Shown piece after piece: positions 1 through 14,200 of a stretch of DNA of 64,000 nt. Position 1 is the stretch's first letter. Every line of letters starts with the position of its first letter. The position numbers and the translations under genes were made by a program. The stretch comes from Streptomyces violaceusniger Tu 4113 (GTDB lineage Bacteria > Actinomycetota > Actinomycetes > Streptomycetales > Streptomycetaceae). The stretch is from assembly GCF_000147815.2 (NCBI RefSeq), contig NC_015957.1, forward strand, positions 5,766,001 through 5,830,000. Reading direction: 5' to 3'. A model generated the notes under the pieces. That model ran no database searches, was not told where the DNA came from, and saw only the letters and a list, made by a program, of their open reading frames with translations.

Positions 1-1
1 C

Positions 2-2225
2 CGGGAGGCCATGCCGTCCTGCCGGATCGCCAATCTGTACGGGCCGACCGAGGCCACGGTGTACGCCACCGCCTGGTTCTGCGACGGTCAGGCGCCGTCA
101 CAGGCCCCGCCGATCGGCCGCCCGGTCGCGGGCACCCGCGCGTATGTCCTGGACCCGACGCTCCGGCTGGTGCCGCCCGGGGTGACCGGTGAGCTGTATC
201 TGGGCGGGCAGGGCCTGGCCCGGGGCTATCTGAGGCGCCCCGGGCTGACCGCCCACCGCTTTCTCGCGGACCCCTTCGGGCGGCCCGGCAGCCGGATGTA
301 CCGCACCGGTGACCTGGTCCGCTGGAACGACGACGGCCGGCTGGAGTACCTGGGCCGGGCCGATGACCAGGTGAAGATCCGCGGCTTCCGCATCGAGCTG
401 GGCGAGGTGGAGACGGCGCTGCTGCGCCACCCCGACATCGCCGAGGCGGCGGCCGTCGCCCGGGAGGCGGACGGTCATACGCGGCTGATCGCCTACGTGG
501 TGGCCGCCGCGGGCGCCGCACCGGACCCGGCGGCCCTGCGGCGGTTCCTGCGGCGTTCGCTGCCCGACTACATGGTGCCCGCCTCCGTCGTCGTCCTGGA
601 GCGGATGCCCCTGAGCCCCAACGGAAAGCTGGACCGCGGCCGGCTCCCCGAACCGGACTGGGCCGAGGCCGCGGCACCGGGCTATGTGGCGCCCCGCACC
701 GCCACCGAGCGGACCCTGGCGGCGGTCTGGGCCCGGGTCCTGCGGGTGGAGCGCGTGGGCGTGGAGGACAACTTCTTCTCCCTCGGCGGCGATTCGATCC
801 TCAGCATCCAGTTGGTCTCCCAGGCACGGCAGGCCGGGCTCGCCGTCACCTCGCGCGATGTCTACCGCCACCAGACGGTCGCCGCGCTGGCCCTGCATCT
901 GGACACCACCACGGCCCCGGCCGGGACGCCCGGCTCCGACGGGGACGAGACGGCCACCGGCGAGCTGCCGCTGACCCCCATTCAGCACTGGCTGTTCACC
1001 ACCGACCCCGAGCGGGCCGGCCACTTCAACCAGACCATCTCCCTGGTGCTGCCCGCGGACGTGGACGAGGACGCGCTGCGGCACGCCGTGGACGCGCTGG
1101 TGGCACACCATGACGCGCTGCGCTCCCGCTTCCACCGCCGGGACGACGGCTGGCACCAGCGGATCGAGGACGCGGCGGCGGTCCGCGTACCGCTGACGAC
1201 CACCGGCGGCCCGCATCTGGGCCGCTTCGACCTGGCCGCGGAACCGCTGCTGCGCGCGGTGCTCGACCGGGACGCCGGGCCGCACCCGGTCCTCCATCTC
1301 ACCGTCCACCACGCGGTCGTGGACGGGGTGTCCTGGCGGGTCCTCCTGGAGGATCTCGACAGCGCCTACCGGCGGGCGGCCCGGGACGAGGGGGCCGGGC
1401 CGCCCGCGAAGTCCTCCCCGCTGCGCCGCTGGGCGCTGCGGCTGAGCGCCCACGCGGCCGAGGGAGGGTTCGCCGACGAGGAGACGTACTGGACCGGGCC
1501 GGCTGGGGCCTGTGACGCCTCGCTGCCGACGGACCTGAATGGAGCGGAGGGGCCGAACACCTACGCCTCGGCCCGGTCGGTCACCGTCCGGCTCGGCCCG
1601 GAGGAGACCGCCGCACTGCTCCAGACGCTGCCCGAGGTCTACCGGACGCAGGTCAACGATGTGCTGCTGAGCGCGCTGGCCCGGGTGCTGCACCGCTGGA
1701 CCGGGCGCGCCCGGATACCGGTGGACGTGGAGGGCCACGGCCGCGAGGAGCTCTTCGCCGACCTGGATCTGTCCCGTACGGTCGGCTGGTTCACCACCCG
1801 CTTCCCGGTGGCGCTCGACCTCCCGGACGGCGGGTGGGGCGAGGTCCTCAAATCGGTCAAGGAGCAGATGCGCGCCGTGCCACGGCGCGGTCTGGGCTAC
1901 GGGGTGCGGCGCCATCTGCTCGATGGCGAGGGCCTTCCCGACGGCCCCACGGCCGGGATCAGCTTCAACTACCTCGGGCGGTTCGAGGCGCCGGGCGGTG
2001 GCGACGGGCTCTTCCGCGGTCTCCACCGGGAACTGGCCCTGGACGCCGACCCGGCCTCGCCGCGCCCGCATCCGCTGGAGGTGGTGGGCCGGGTCGAGGG
2101 CGACGACCTGGAGTTCACCTGGTTCTACTCGGGGAATCTGCACCGGGAGGAGACGGTCGCCCGGCTCGCCGAGGAGTTCCGCGAGGCGCTGTGCGAGATC
2201 GCCCGGCACGGCAGCGCGCCCGGCG
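2..2225 (+). other. NRPS module 1 (partial A)-T-E
   Basis: Only the A5-A10 part of the A domain is present ([13 protein letters not shown], then [17 protein letters not shown] and NGKLDR). The readable end of the specificity code is L-V-Y-K at positions 322/330/331/517. This resembles module 3 (I-V-Y-K), so a related substrate is likely. The E domain ([17 protein letters not shown]) implies a D-residue. Confidence 0.85.
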
Positions 2226-5200
2226 CGGGCGGCCGCACCCCGTCCGACTTCCCGCTCGCCACCCTCGACCAGGCGGCCGTGGACCGGCTGGCGGGGAACG
2301 GCGGCACGGTGGAGGACATCTACCCGCTCACCCCCACCCAGGCGGGCATGCTGTTCCACAGCCTGGCGCAGGACGACCGGCGCGCCTACTTCCAGCAGTT
2401 GGGCTTCGTCCTCGACGGGGTGCCCGATCCGGCGGCGCTGGCCGCGGCCTGGCAGCAGGTCGCCGACCGTACGCAGGTGCTGCGCGCCCGCGTGGTGTGG
2501 GAGGGGGTGCCGGAACCGGTCCAGGTGGTCGCGCGCGGGGTCCGTGTCCCGGTCACCCTGCTCGACTGGCGTCGGCTGTCCGGGCCGGACGAGCGCCGGG
2601 AGGAGCTGCGGAGGTTCCTCGCCGAGGACCGGGAGCGCGGTCTCGACCTGGCCGCCGCCCCGCTCACGCGGCTGGCGCTGGCCCGGCTGTCGGCCACCGA
2701 GGTCCAGGTGGTGTGGACGTTCCACCATCTGATCCTGGACGGCTGGAGCCTCTTCCAGGTGCTCTCGGATGTCTTCCACTGCCATGCGCGGGCGCGTGAC
2801 GGGGCATCCGGCGCGGCGCCGGCCACCGGTCTGCCCGGCCGCCGTCCGTTCAGCGACTATGTGGCGTGGCTGCGGGAGCGGGACGGGGCGCCGGCCGAGG
2901 AGCACTGGCGGGCCCGGCTCGGCGATCTCACGGAGTCCACCCCGCTGCCGTACGACCGGGAGCCCACCGAGGGCCATCACGCCGAGTCCACCGAGGACAT
3001 CCGGCTCACCCTGCCCGCCGCCACCACCGGCCGGCTTCAGGAGCTGGCCCGGGGCGAGGGGCTCACCCTGAACACCGTGGTGCAGGGCGCCTGGGCGCTG
3101 CTGCTGGCCCGGCAGTCCGGGCGCGAGGACGTCGTCTTCGGAACCACGGTGTCCGGACGGCCGCCGGAGCTGCCCGGCGTGGAGACGATGAACGGGCTGT
3201 TCATCACCACCGTGCCGACCCGCCCCACGGTGCCGGCCGGCTCCACCCTGCTGTCCTGGCTGAGCGCGGTGCAGGCCGGACAGACCGAGGACCGGCGGTT
3301 CGACTTCGTACCGCTCACCCGGCTGCGGTCCTGGACCGGTCTGCCCGAGCGGGTGAACCTCTTCGACTCCATCGTGGTCTTCGAGAACTATCCGCTCGGC
3401 GACGACCTCGCCGCCGCACACGGCCTTGCCCTGCGCGAGCTGGACGGCGTCGAGACCACCAACTACCCGCTGTCCCTGGTGGTCTACCCCGGCGCGGAAC
3501 TGACGCTGCGGCTCGGCTACGACCCGGCGCTGTTCGACAAGGCCACCGCCCGGCGGCTGGCGGAGTATCTGACAGTGCTGCTGACGGCCATGGCCGACAG
3601 CCCGGACCGGGCGCCCGCACGCCTTCCGATGCTCAGCTCCGTGCGGCGCCACCAGGTGCTCCGGGAGTGGAACGACACCGCGGTCCCGCTGCCCGAGTCC
3701 ACGGTGGCCGGGCTCTTCGCCGACCGGGTGCGGAGTGCGCCGGAGGCGACGGCCCTGGACGGCGAGGCGGGCCCGGTCAGCTACCGGGAGCTGGAGGCCC
3801 GCGCCAACCGGATGGCCCACCGGCTCATCGGCCACGGCGTCGGCCCGGAGCGTCCGGTGGCCGTCCTGATGGACCGGTCGGTGGAGCTGGTGGTGGCGCT
3901 GCTGGCGGTGGTCAAGGCGGGCGGGGTGTACGTACCGCTGGACACCCGGGCCCCCGAGGACCGGCTGCGGAGCGTGCTGGCGGAGGCGGGGGCGGAGGTG
4001 CTGCTGACCGACCGCGCCTGGGAGCGCACGGCGGCGGACATCGCGGGTGCCGGGCGGACCCTGGTGGTGGAGTCCGGCGACGCCGGCGACGGCCCGTCCG
4101 AGCCGCCGGGCGTGGCGCTCTCCCCCGACAACGCCCTGTATCTGATGTTCACTTCGGGCTCCACCGGGCGGCCCAAGGGGGTCGCGGTGCGCCACCGCGA
4201 TGTGACCGCCCTCGTCGCGGACCGCGCCTTCGCGGGCCACGACCGGGTGCTGGTGCACTCGCCCCAGGCGTTCGACGCCTCGACGTACGAGCTGTGGGTG
4301 CCGCTGCTGCGCGGCGGCCGGGCCGTGCTGGCGCCCGCCGGGGACGTGGACGCGGACACCGTGCGCCGGGCCATCGCGGAGCACGGGGTGAGCTGCCTGT
4401 GGCTGACCGCCGGGCTGTTCCGGCTGCTCGCACAGGAAGGGCCGGAAGCGCTGCGCGGCGCCCGGGAGGTGTGGACCGGCGGTGAGGCGGTGCCCCCCGG
4501 GGCGGTGCGCCGGGTGCTCGCGGCCTGCCCGGAGCTGACCGTGGTGGACGGCTACGGGCCCACCGAGACCACGACCTTCGCCACCCGGCGCCCCTTCCGC
4601 GCCGGGGAGGCGCTTCCGCGCTCGCTGCCCATCGGACGGCCGCTGGACAACACCCGGACGTACGTCCTCGATGGCGCCCTGCAGCCGCAACCCCCCGGCA
4701 TTCCCGGGGAGTTGTACATCGCGGGCGCCGGGGTGGCCCGCGGCTACCACGGCCGTCCCGGCGCCACCGCCGAGCGGTATGTCGCCGATCCGTTCGGGCC
4801 GCCCGGCTCCCGGATGTACCGCACCGGGGACATCGTGGCCTGGACCGACGACGGTGAACTGCGCTTCCAGGGCCGCGCCGACGACCAGCTCAAGGTCCGG
4901 GGCTTCCGCATCGAGCCGGGGGAGATCGAGGCCGCGCTCGCCCGCCACGAGGCCGTGGCGCAGGCGGTCGTCGCGCTCGCCCGCGTGGGCGACCGCACGC
5001 TGCTGACCGGCTATACGGTGCCGGTCCACGGGGCCGAGGTGCCGGGCGCCGGTGAACTGCGGTCCTTCCTGGGCGGCCTGCTGCCCGACTACATGGTGCC
5101 GTCGGCCTTCGTCACCCTTGACGCGCTGCCGCTGACCCGCAACGGCAAGGTGGACCGCAGCAAGCTGCCCGCTCCCGACCCGGACGCGGCCGGAACGGCG

Positions 5201-8200
5201 GGATATGTGGCGCCCCGCACCGACAGCGAGCGCATCCTCGCCGAGATCTGGGGCACGCTGCTGGGCCGGGAGCGGATCGGCGCCGAGGACAACTTCTTCC
5301 ATCTGGGCGGGGATTCGATCCTCAGCATCCAGGTGGCCTCCCGCGCCCGGCAGGCGGGGCTGGCCCTCACCCCCCGGGAGCTGTTCCGGCACCCGACGAT
5401 CGCCTCGCTCGCCACCGTCACCACCCCGACCACGGAGCCCGCCGCCGACACCGGGCCGGTGACCGGCGAGGTCCCGCTCACCCCGATCCAGCACTGGTTC
5501 CTACGTCTGCGGACCGCCCGGCCCGGCCACTTCAACCAGTCCGTGGTCGTCGAACTCCAGCGGGATCCGGACCTCCGCGCGCTCCGCGCGGCGCTCGACG
5601 CGCTGCTGGTCCACCATGACGCGCTGCGCATGCGGTTCGAGCCCGGGGCCGATGGACACCTCCGGCAGTACTGCCCGCCGCCGGAGCCGACGAGCCCCGC
5701 GCTCTTACGGGAGGACGACCTGTCGGGGCTCGGCACGCCGGAGCGGCGGGCCGCCGAGGACGCGGCGATGGCGGAGGCACAGGCGGGGTTCGACCTGGCC
5801 CGGGGTCCGCTGCTGGCCGCGCGGCTGTTCCACCACGGAGACGGGCAGCGGCCGACGCTCTTCCTGACCGCCCACCACCTGGTGGTCGACGGCGTCTCCT
5901 GGCGGGTGCTGCTGGAGGACCTGAACACCGCGTACCAGCGGCTGCACACGGGCGGGCGGGCCGGCCTCGGCCCGCGCACCACGTCCGTGCGGGACTGGTC
6001 CCACAAGCTGACCGAGCACACCGCCACCGGCGGTTTCGACGCCGAACTCCCCCACTGGCGGGCGGTGTCCGCGGAGTGCGCCGCCGGGCTGCCCGTGGAC
6101 GGCGAGGGCGACAACACGGTGGCGTCCATGGCCCAGGTCACCGTCCGGCTGGACCGGGAGCGCACGGACGCGCTGCTGCGGCAGGTGCCCGAGATCTACC
6201 GGACCCGCGTGGACGATGTGCTGCTCGCGGCGCTGGGCCGGGTGCTCGGCGACTGGACCGGACGGCGCCGGATCGCCGTGGACCTGGAGGGCCACGGCCG
6301 GGAGGAGCATCTGCTGGACGGGGTGGACCTGTCCCGCACCGTCGGCTGGTTCACCAGCCTGTATCCGGTCGCCCTGGAGCTTGCCGAGGGCGGCTGGGGC
6401 GAGACGCTCAAGTCCGTCAAGGAACAGTTGCGGGCCGTTCCCTCGCACGGCATCGGCTACGGCGCGCTGCGCCGGCTCGACCCCGCCTCGGGGCTGCGGG
6501 GCGCGGCCGAGCCCGGCATCAGCTTCAACTACCTCGGACAGTTCGACTGGTCGGCCACGGGTGAGGACACCGAGGACACCGGTCTCGTGCGCACCGTACG
6601 GGACGGTCTGGGCGGTGACGCCGCGCCCGACACGGTCCGGGCCCATCTGCTGGACGTCGTGGGCCGGGTGGAGCGCCGGTGTCTGGAGATCACCTGGTAC
6701 TACGGCTCCGGGACGCACACCGAGGAGACCGTGGCCGGGCTGGCGCGGGGGATGCTCGGCGCGCTGAAGGAGATCATCGGCCACTGCGCCGACCCCGCGG
6801 CGGGCGGCCGGACCCCGTCGGACTTCCCGCTGGCGCGGCTGGACCAGGCCGCGGTGGACCGGATTGCCGCCGACGGCCGGGCGGTCGAGGACATCTATCC
6901 GCTGACCCCGACGCAGGCCGGGATGCTGTTCCACGGGCTGATGGATCCGGAGTCGGACACTTACCTCAACCAGGTCCAGCTCACGCTGACCGGGGCGCGC
7001 GACCCGCAGGCGCTGGGCACCGCATGGCGGCACACGGTGGACGCCAATCCGATCCTGCGCACCCATCTGGTGTGGGCGGAAACCCCGGAGCCGGTGCAGG
7101 TCGTGACGCGCGGGGCGACGCTCCGGATCGTCCACCACGACTGGACGGAGCGGCCCGAGGAGTGGCGCGAGGCCGAGCTGCTCCGCATGCTCGCCGAGGA
7201 CCGGGCCGAGGGGATCGACCTGGCCACGGCGCCGCTGATGCGGCTGGCGCTGATCCGGCTGTCCGCCGACGAGGTCCGGATCGTCTGGACCTTCCACCAT
7301 GTGCTGCTCGACGGCTGGAGCGCGGCACAGGTCTTCGACGAGGTCTGCGAGCGGTACGCGGCGCTCACCTCGGGCCGGGCGCCCGTGGTGCCCGCGCGAC
7401 GGCCGTTCCGCGAGTACCTGGGCTGGCTCGGCGAGCAGGACCGGGCGGAGGCCGAGCGGTACTGGCGTACGGCGCTGGCGGGATTCGCCTCGCCCACCGA
7501 ACTGCCGCGCGACCGGCCCGCCTCGGAGGCGCACCGCACCGCCTCGTCGCTCTCGCACCGGGTCACCCTCGGCGCCGAGGAGTCCGCCCTGCTCCGTACG
7601 ACGGCGCAGCGGGGCGGGCTGACCATGAACACGGTGGTGCAGGGCGCCTGGGCGCTGCTGCTGTCCCGGTACAGCGGGGCCGAGGACCTGTGCTTCGGCA
7701 CCACCGTCTCCGGCCGGCCGGCCGCGCTGCCGGGGGTCGAGTCCATGGTCGGGGTGTTCATCAACACCATCCCCACCCGGGTCCGGGTGGCGGGGCAACG
7801 CAGGCTGCTGGACTGGCTGCGGGAGCTGCAGTCGGCGCAGTCGGAGGCCCGGCTCTTCGAGTCCGTGTCCCTGGCCCAGTTGGGGAGCTGGAGCGAGGTG
7901 CCCGGCGGGGTGAGCCTCTTCGACTCCATCGTGGTCTTCGAGAACTACCCGTTCGACAGCGAGGCCATCACGGCTCACGGCCTGGGCATCCGGCAGGAGC
8001 GGGATGTGGAGCCCACCAACTTCGCGCTCAGCGTCGTGGTGGCTCCCGAGGAGCGGCTGTCGATCTCACTGGACTACGACCCCGCGGCCTTCGACGCCCC
8101 GACCATCGAGCGGCTGGGTGCGTGTCTGCGCACACTGCTGGAGGAGATGGCGGCCGATCCGGAGCGCCGGCTGGAGGACCTGCCGCTGATCGGCGAGGGC

Positions 8201-11200
8201 GAGACGCGCGGGATCCTCGACCGCTTCAGCGGCCCCATCGCCGCCGCGCCGCACGCGGTGCTGCCCGCGCTCTTCGAGGCGCAGGCGGCCCGTACCCCGG
8301 ACGCGGTGGCGGTGGCGGTGATGGGCGACGGCGGACGGCTGACCTACCGGGAGCTGAACGAGCGCGCCAACCGGCTCGCCCGGCTGCTGATCGCCTCGGG
8401 CGCCGGACCGGAACGGTTCGTGGCCCTCGCGCTGCCGCGCACCCCGGAGCTGGTGGTGGCCGTGCTGGCGGTGCTCAAGAGCGGGGCGGCCTATCTTCCG
8501 GTCGATCCGGCGTATCCGGCGGAGCGGATCGCCTTCATGCTCGGCGACATCGCCCCGGACACGGTGGTGACCACCGGGGACATGGCGGACCGCATCCCCG
8601 CCGGGGCGGGCGGCCGGATCCTGCTGGACGACGCGGAGTCCGACCGTCAGTTGGCCGAGCTGCCCGCGCAGAACATCCGCGACGCCGAGCGGCGCTGCCC
8701 GCTGGACCCCGGCCATCCGGCGTACGCCATCCACACCTCGGGGTCGACCGGTACGCCCAAGGGCGTGGTGGTCGCCCATGGGAGTGTGGCCGCGCTGGCC
8801 GCGTGGGCGCGGGAGGAGTTCGGCGCCCAGGGGCTCTCCCATGTGGTGGCCTCGACCTCGCTCAACTTCGATGTGTCGGTCTTCGAGATCCTCTGCCCGC
8901 TGCTGGCCGGTGGCGCCGTCGAGATCGTGCGCGATCTGCTCGCCCTGGCCGAGCGGACGGAAGCCTGGACGGCGAGCCTGATCAGCGCCGTGCCCTCGGC
9001 ACTCGGGCAGGTGCTCGGCAAGGGGTCGGTCTCGGCGACGGCCGGGACCGTGGTGCTGGCTGGCGAGGGGCTCGCCGCCCGCACCGTCCAGGAGGTCCGC
9101 GCGGCCATCCCCGGCTGCCGGGTGGCGAACATCTACGGGCCCACCGAGGCCACCGTCTACGCCACCGCCTGGACCTGCGACCCCGCCGATCCCGACCGCA
9201 CGCCGCCCATCGGCGCCCCGGTCGCCGCCACCCGGGCCTATGCCCTGGACGCGCGGCTGCGGCCGGTGCCGGTCGGTGTGCCGGGCGAGCTGTATCTGGC
9301 GGGGCCGGGCCTGGCCCGGGGGTACTTCGGCCGGCCGGGACTGACCGCGCAGCGGTTCACGGCCGATCCGTTCGGCCCCGCGGGCGGCCGGATGTACCGC
9401 ACCGGCGACCTGGTCCGCTGGGACGAGCGGGGGCAACTGGAGTACCTCGGCAGAACCGATGACCAGGTCAAGGTGCGCGGCTTCCGGATCGAACTGGGCG
9501 AGGTCGAGGCCGCGCTGGCGCGCCACCCCGATGTCGCCGAGGCGGCCGCGGCCGTCGTCGACACCGGCGGTCACAAGCGCCTGGCCGGCTATGTGGTCCA
9601 GGTCCCCGGCGCCCCGCCGCTCGACTCCGCCGCGATCCGCGCCTTCCTCACCACGAGCCTGCCGGACCATATGATCCCCTCGGCCGTGGTCGTCCTGGAC
9701 CGGCTGCCGCTGGGGTCCAGCGGCAAGCTGGACCGGCGTGCGCTGCCCGCCCCCGTCTGGGCGGCCCGCGCCACCGGCCATGTGGAGCCGCGCACGGAGA
9801 CCGAGAAGGCCCTCGCCGCCATCTGGGCGGAGGTCCTCGGGGTGGAGCGGATCGGCGTGGAGGACAACTACTTCACCCTCGGCGGCGATTCCATCCTCAG
9901 CATCCAGATCGTCTCCGCCGCCCGGCGGGCCGGTATCGAGCTGACCCCGCGCCATCTCTTCGTCCACCAGACCGTGGCGGACCTGGCCACGGCCGCGCGG
10001 GAGGCCCCGGCCGCGGCGACCGCTCCCGAGCAGGAGCCGGTCGTCGGGGAGGTGCCGCTGGCCCCGATCCAGCGCTGGCTCTTCGAGCAACTGCCCGCCA
10101 CCGCCGGACACTTCACCCAGTCGGTCTCGGCCGAGCTGACCGCGCCGGTGGACGAGAGCGCGCTGCGGGCCGCCCTGTCCACGGTGGTGACCCACCATGA
10201 CGCCCTTCGGCTGCGCTTCGAGCGCACCGACGACGGCACCGTACGCCAGCACAACGCCCCGCCGGAGGACCGGCCGGTGCTGGACCTCCACGACCTGTCC
10301 TCCGTGGCGCCGGCGCGGCGGGACGCGGTGATGCGGGAGACGGCCGGGCGGATACGCGCCGGGTTCGACCTGGCCCGGGGACCGCTGCTGCACGCGGCGC
10401 TCTTCATCCGGGGCGAGGGGGAACGGCCCATGCTGCTGCTGACGGCCCACCATCTGGTGGTCGACGCCGTCTCCTGGCGCATCGTGCTGGAGGACCTGGA
10501 CACCGCCTACCGGCAGATCGCCGCGGGCCGGACGGCCGAACCGGGCGCCAAGACCACGTCGTTCCGCACCTGGGCGCGGCGCCTGAGCGAGCACACCGCC
10601 GCCGGGGGCTTCGACGCGGAGCGCGACCACTGGGCGGCCACCCACGGCTGCACCGACCTGCCCACGGACGGCGAAGGCCCCAACACCGCGGCCTGCGAGG
10701 AGGAGGTGACCGTCCGGCTCGGCGCCGAGGAGACCCGTCTGCTGCTGCAGGAGGTGCCGGGCACGTACCGGACCCGGGTCAACGACGTCCTGCTCTGCGC
10801 CCTGGGCCGGGTGCTGGCCCGCTGGACCGGCCGGGACCGGGTGGCGGTGGCCCTGGAGGGGCACGGCCGGGAGGAGATCTTCGAAGGCGTCGATCTGTCC
10901 CGTACGGTCGGCTGGTTCACCAGCATGTACCCCGTCGCGCTGGAGACACCCGCCGACTGGGGGCTGGAGCGGACGCTGAAGGCTGTCAAGGAGCGGCTGC
11001 GGGCGATCCCCGGGAACGGCCTGGGCTACGGCGCGCTGCGCCATCTGTCCGGCACGTCCGCCTCCGGCCTCCCCGCCGCTCCGAAGATCAGCTTCAACTA
11101 CCTCGGGCAGCAGGACTGGGAGCCGCCCGCGGCGGATGGTCTGCTGCACGCCCTGACCGGTGGGCTGGAGGGCGATATGAGCCCCGAGGCGGACCGTCCG

Positions 11201-14200
11201 CATCTCCTCGATGTGATCGGCCGGGTGGCGGACCGCCGGCTCGAACTGAGCTGGTCCTACTCCCGGTCGCTGCACCGGCGCGCCACGGTGCGCCGGCTCG
11301 CCGAGGAGATGGCGGAGGAGCTCCGGGCGATCGTGCGGCTGTGCACCCGCTCGGACGCGGGCGGGCGGACGCCCTCGGACTTTCCGCTGGCCGCGCTGGA
11401 TCAGGCGACCGTCGACCGGCTGGCGGGCGACGGCCGGGACGTGACCGATATCCATCCGCTGACCCCGGCCCAGTCCGGGCTGCTCTTCCACGCACTGGCC
11501 CAGCGGGACCAAGGGCTCTATGTGGAGCAGGCGACGTTCGTCCTCGACGGGGTCGCCGACTCCGGAGTGCTGGCGGCCGCCTGGCAGCATGTCGTGGATC
11601 GCACCCCGGTGCTGCGCGGCGAGGTGGTGGTGCACGATGTGGCCGAGCCGCTGATGGTCGTGCGCCGCACCGCGGTCGTACCGGTCGAGGAGCTGGACTG
11701 GACCGGCCTCACGGAGGACGAGCGCACGGCCGCGCTGGAGCGGCTGCTGGAGCAGGACCGCGCCCGCGGGATCGAACTCGCCGCGGCCCCGCTGCTCCGC
11801 GTCACCCTGTCCCGGCTCTCGCCCGGTGAGGTGCGGGTGCTGTGGACCTTCCACCATGTGCTGCTGGACGGATGGAGCGTCTTCCAGGTGCTCGGCGATG
11901 TCTTCGCCGCGCATGCCGCCCTGGCCGCCGGTGAGCAGCCGAGACTGCAAGCCCGCAGGCCGTTCGCGGACTATGTCGCCTGGCTCGGCCGTCAGGACCA
12001 CACGCGCGCCGAGGCGCACTGGCGGCAGGCCCTGCAGGGATTCACCGCTCCCACTCCCCTCCCCTATGACCGCAGGCCGACGCCGGAGATCGCGACCCGG
12101 TCCTCGCACTGGCTGGCGCACCGGCTCGGTGAGCAGGACACCGCCGCCCTCCAGGACTTCGCCCGGCGGCACCGGCTCACCATGAATACGATCGTCCAGG
12201 GCGCTTGGGCGTTGCTCGTATCCCGCTTGAGCGGCGAATCGGATGTCTGTTTCGGGACGACGGTCTCCGGGCGGCCGGCGGAGCTGCCCGGCGCGGACGA
12301 CATCACCGGCATCTTCATCAACACCCTCCCGGTGCGGTGCGCGGTGGCGGGCGCCGCCGGGACCGCCGCCTGGCTGCGGGAGCTGCAGGCCGAGCAGGCG
12401 GACGCGCGCGGCTTCGGCCATATGCCGCTGTCCGAGCTGCGGGGCTGGAGCGAACTCCCCGCCGGGGTGGACCTCTTCGAGAGCCTGGTGGTGTTCGAGA
12501 ACTACCCCATCAACAGCTCCGCCGCCGCCGAGCACGGGCTGCGGGTGCGGGATCTGAACGCCCTGGAGTCCACCAACTACGCGCTGACCGTGGTGGTCTC
12601 ACCCGGATCCGAACTGTCCGTGGAACTCGGCTACGATCCGCGACTGTTCGAGGAGGCCACCGCCGAGGCGCTCGCGGACCGGCTCACCCATCTCCTCGGC
12701 GCGCTGGCCGCGGCCCCCGACGATCTTCCGCTGGACCACATCGACGTCCTTCCGGCCGCCGAGCGCCAACGGCTCCTGGTCGACTGGAACGACACCGCCC
12801 GGCAGGTGCCCGAGGCGACTTGGGCCGACCTGTTCGAGGCGGCGGCGGACCGCGACCCGGGCGCGGTGGCGGTGGACTCCCTGCGCCTGCGGCTGACCTA
12901 CGCGGAGCTGGACGGCCGGGCCAACCGCCTCGCCCACCACCTCATCGGGCAGGGCGTGGGCCCCGGGCGGATCGTCGCGCTGGTGCTGCCCCGGTCGGTG
13001 GAGTCCGTCGTCGCCCGGCTCGCGGTGGCCAAGGCCGGGGGCGCCCATCTGCCCATCGATCCCGACTACCCGGCCGAGCGCATCGAGTTGATGCTCAAGG
13101 ACTCCGCACCGCATCTCGTCATCGAGCGGGCCTTGGAGGTCCGGGCCCCGGACGGCCCGGCGCACCGCCCCACCGACGAGGACCGCCTCGGCGCCGTCCA
13201 CCCGGACGACCCCGCCTATGTGATCTACACCTCCGGGTCCACCGGAACCCCCAAGGGAGTGGTCGTCACCCATCGCGGGATCGCCGGGTTCGCCGCCGCC
13301 GAGGCCGAGCGCTTCCAGGTGCGGCCGGACGGCCGCGTGCTGCAGTTCTCCTCGCCCGGCTTCGACGCCTCCGTCCTGGAGCTGTGCATGGCGCTGCCGT
13401 CCGGGGCCGCCCTGGTGGTGCCCGAGCCCGGCCCGCTGCTGGGCGGCCATCTCGCGGAGATCCTGCGGCGGCAGCGGATCACGCACACCCTCATCCCGCC
13501 CGCCGCGCTCGCGACACTGCCCGCCGGCACCGAGCGGGAGCTGCCCGACCTGCGGACGCTGATCGTGGGAGGGGACGCCTGCGGCGCCGAACTGGCCGCC
13601 CGATGGACGCCGTACCACCGCATGATCAACGCGTACGGGCCGACCGAGACCACCGTGGTGGCCACCTGGTCCGAGCCGCTCGACGCCGACGGGGCCCCGC
13701 CGCCGATCGGGCGGCCCCTCCCCAACACCCGCGTCCATCTGCTCGACGCGCGGCTGCGCCCGGTGCCGGTGGGCGTGCCCGGCGAGCTGTGGGTCAGCGG
13801 TCCCTCGCTCGCCCGCGGCTATCTGGGCCGCGCCGGGCTGACCGCCTCCCGCTTCCTCGCCGACCCCTTCGGGCCGCCCGGCTCCCGGATGTACCGCACC
13901 GGCGACCTCGCCCGCTACGACGCCCGGGGCCGCCTCCACCATCTGGGGCGCGTCGACCATCAGCTCAAGCTGCACGGCCATCGCATCGAGGCCGGTGAGG
14001 TGGAGACCGCCCTGTGCGGCCACCCCGCCGTCGCGGAGGCCGTGGTGACGGTGCGGGAGGACGAGCCCGGTGTGCGCCGGCTGGTGGCCCATCTGGTCCT
14101 CGCGCCCGGGGCCGCCGCCCCGGCCGACACCGAACTGCGCACCCATCTGGGCCGCACGCTTCCGGGCCCGATGGTCCCGTCGGCGTTCGCGGTGCTGGAC

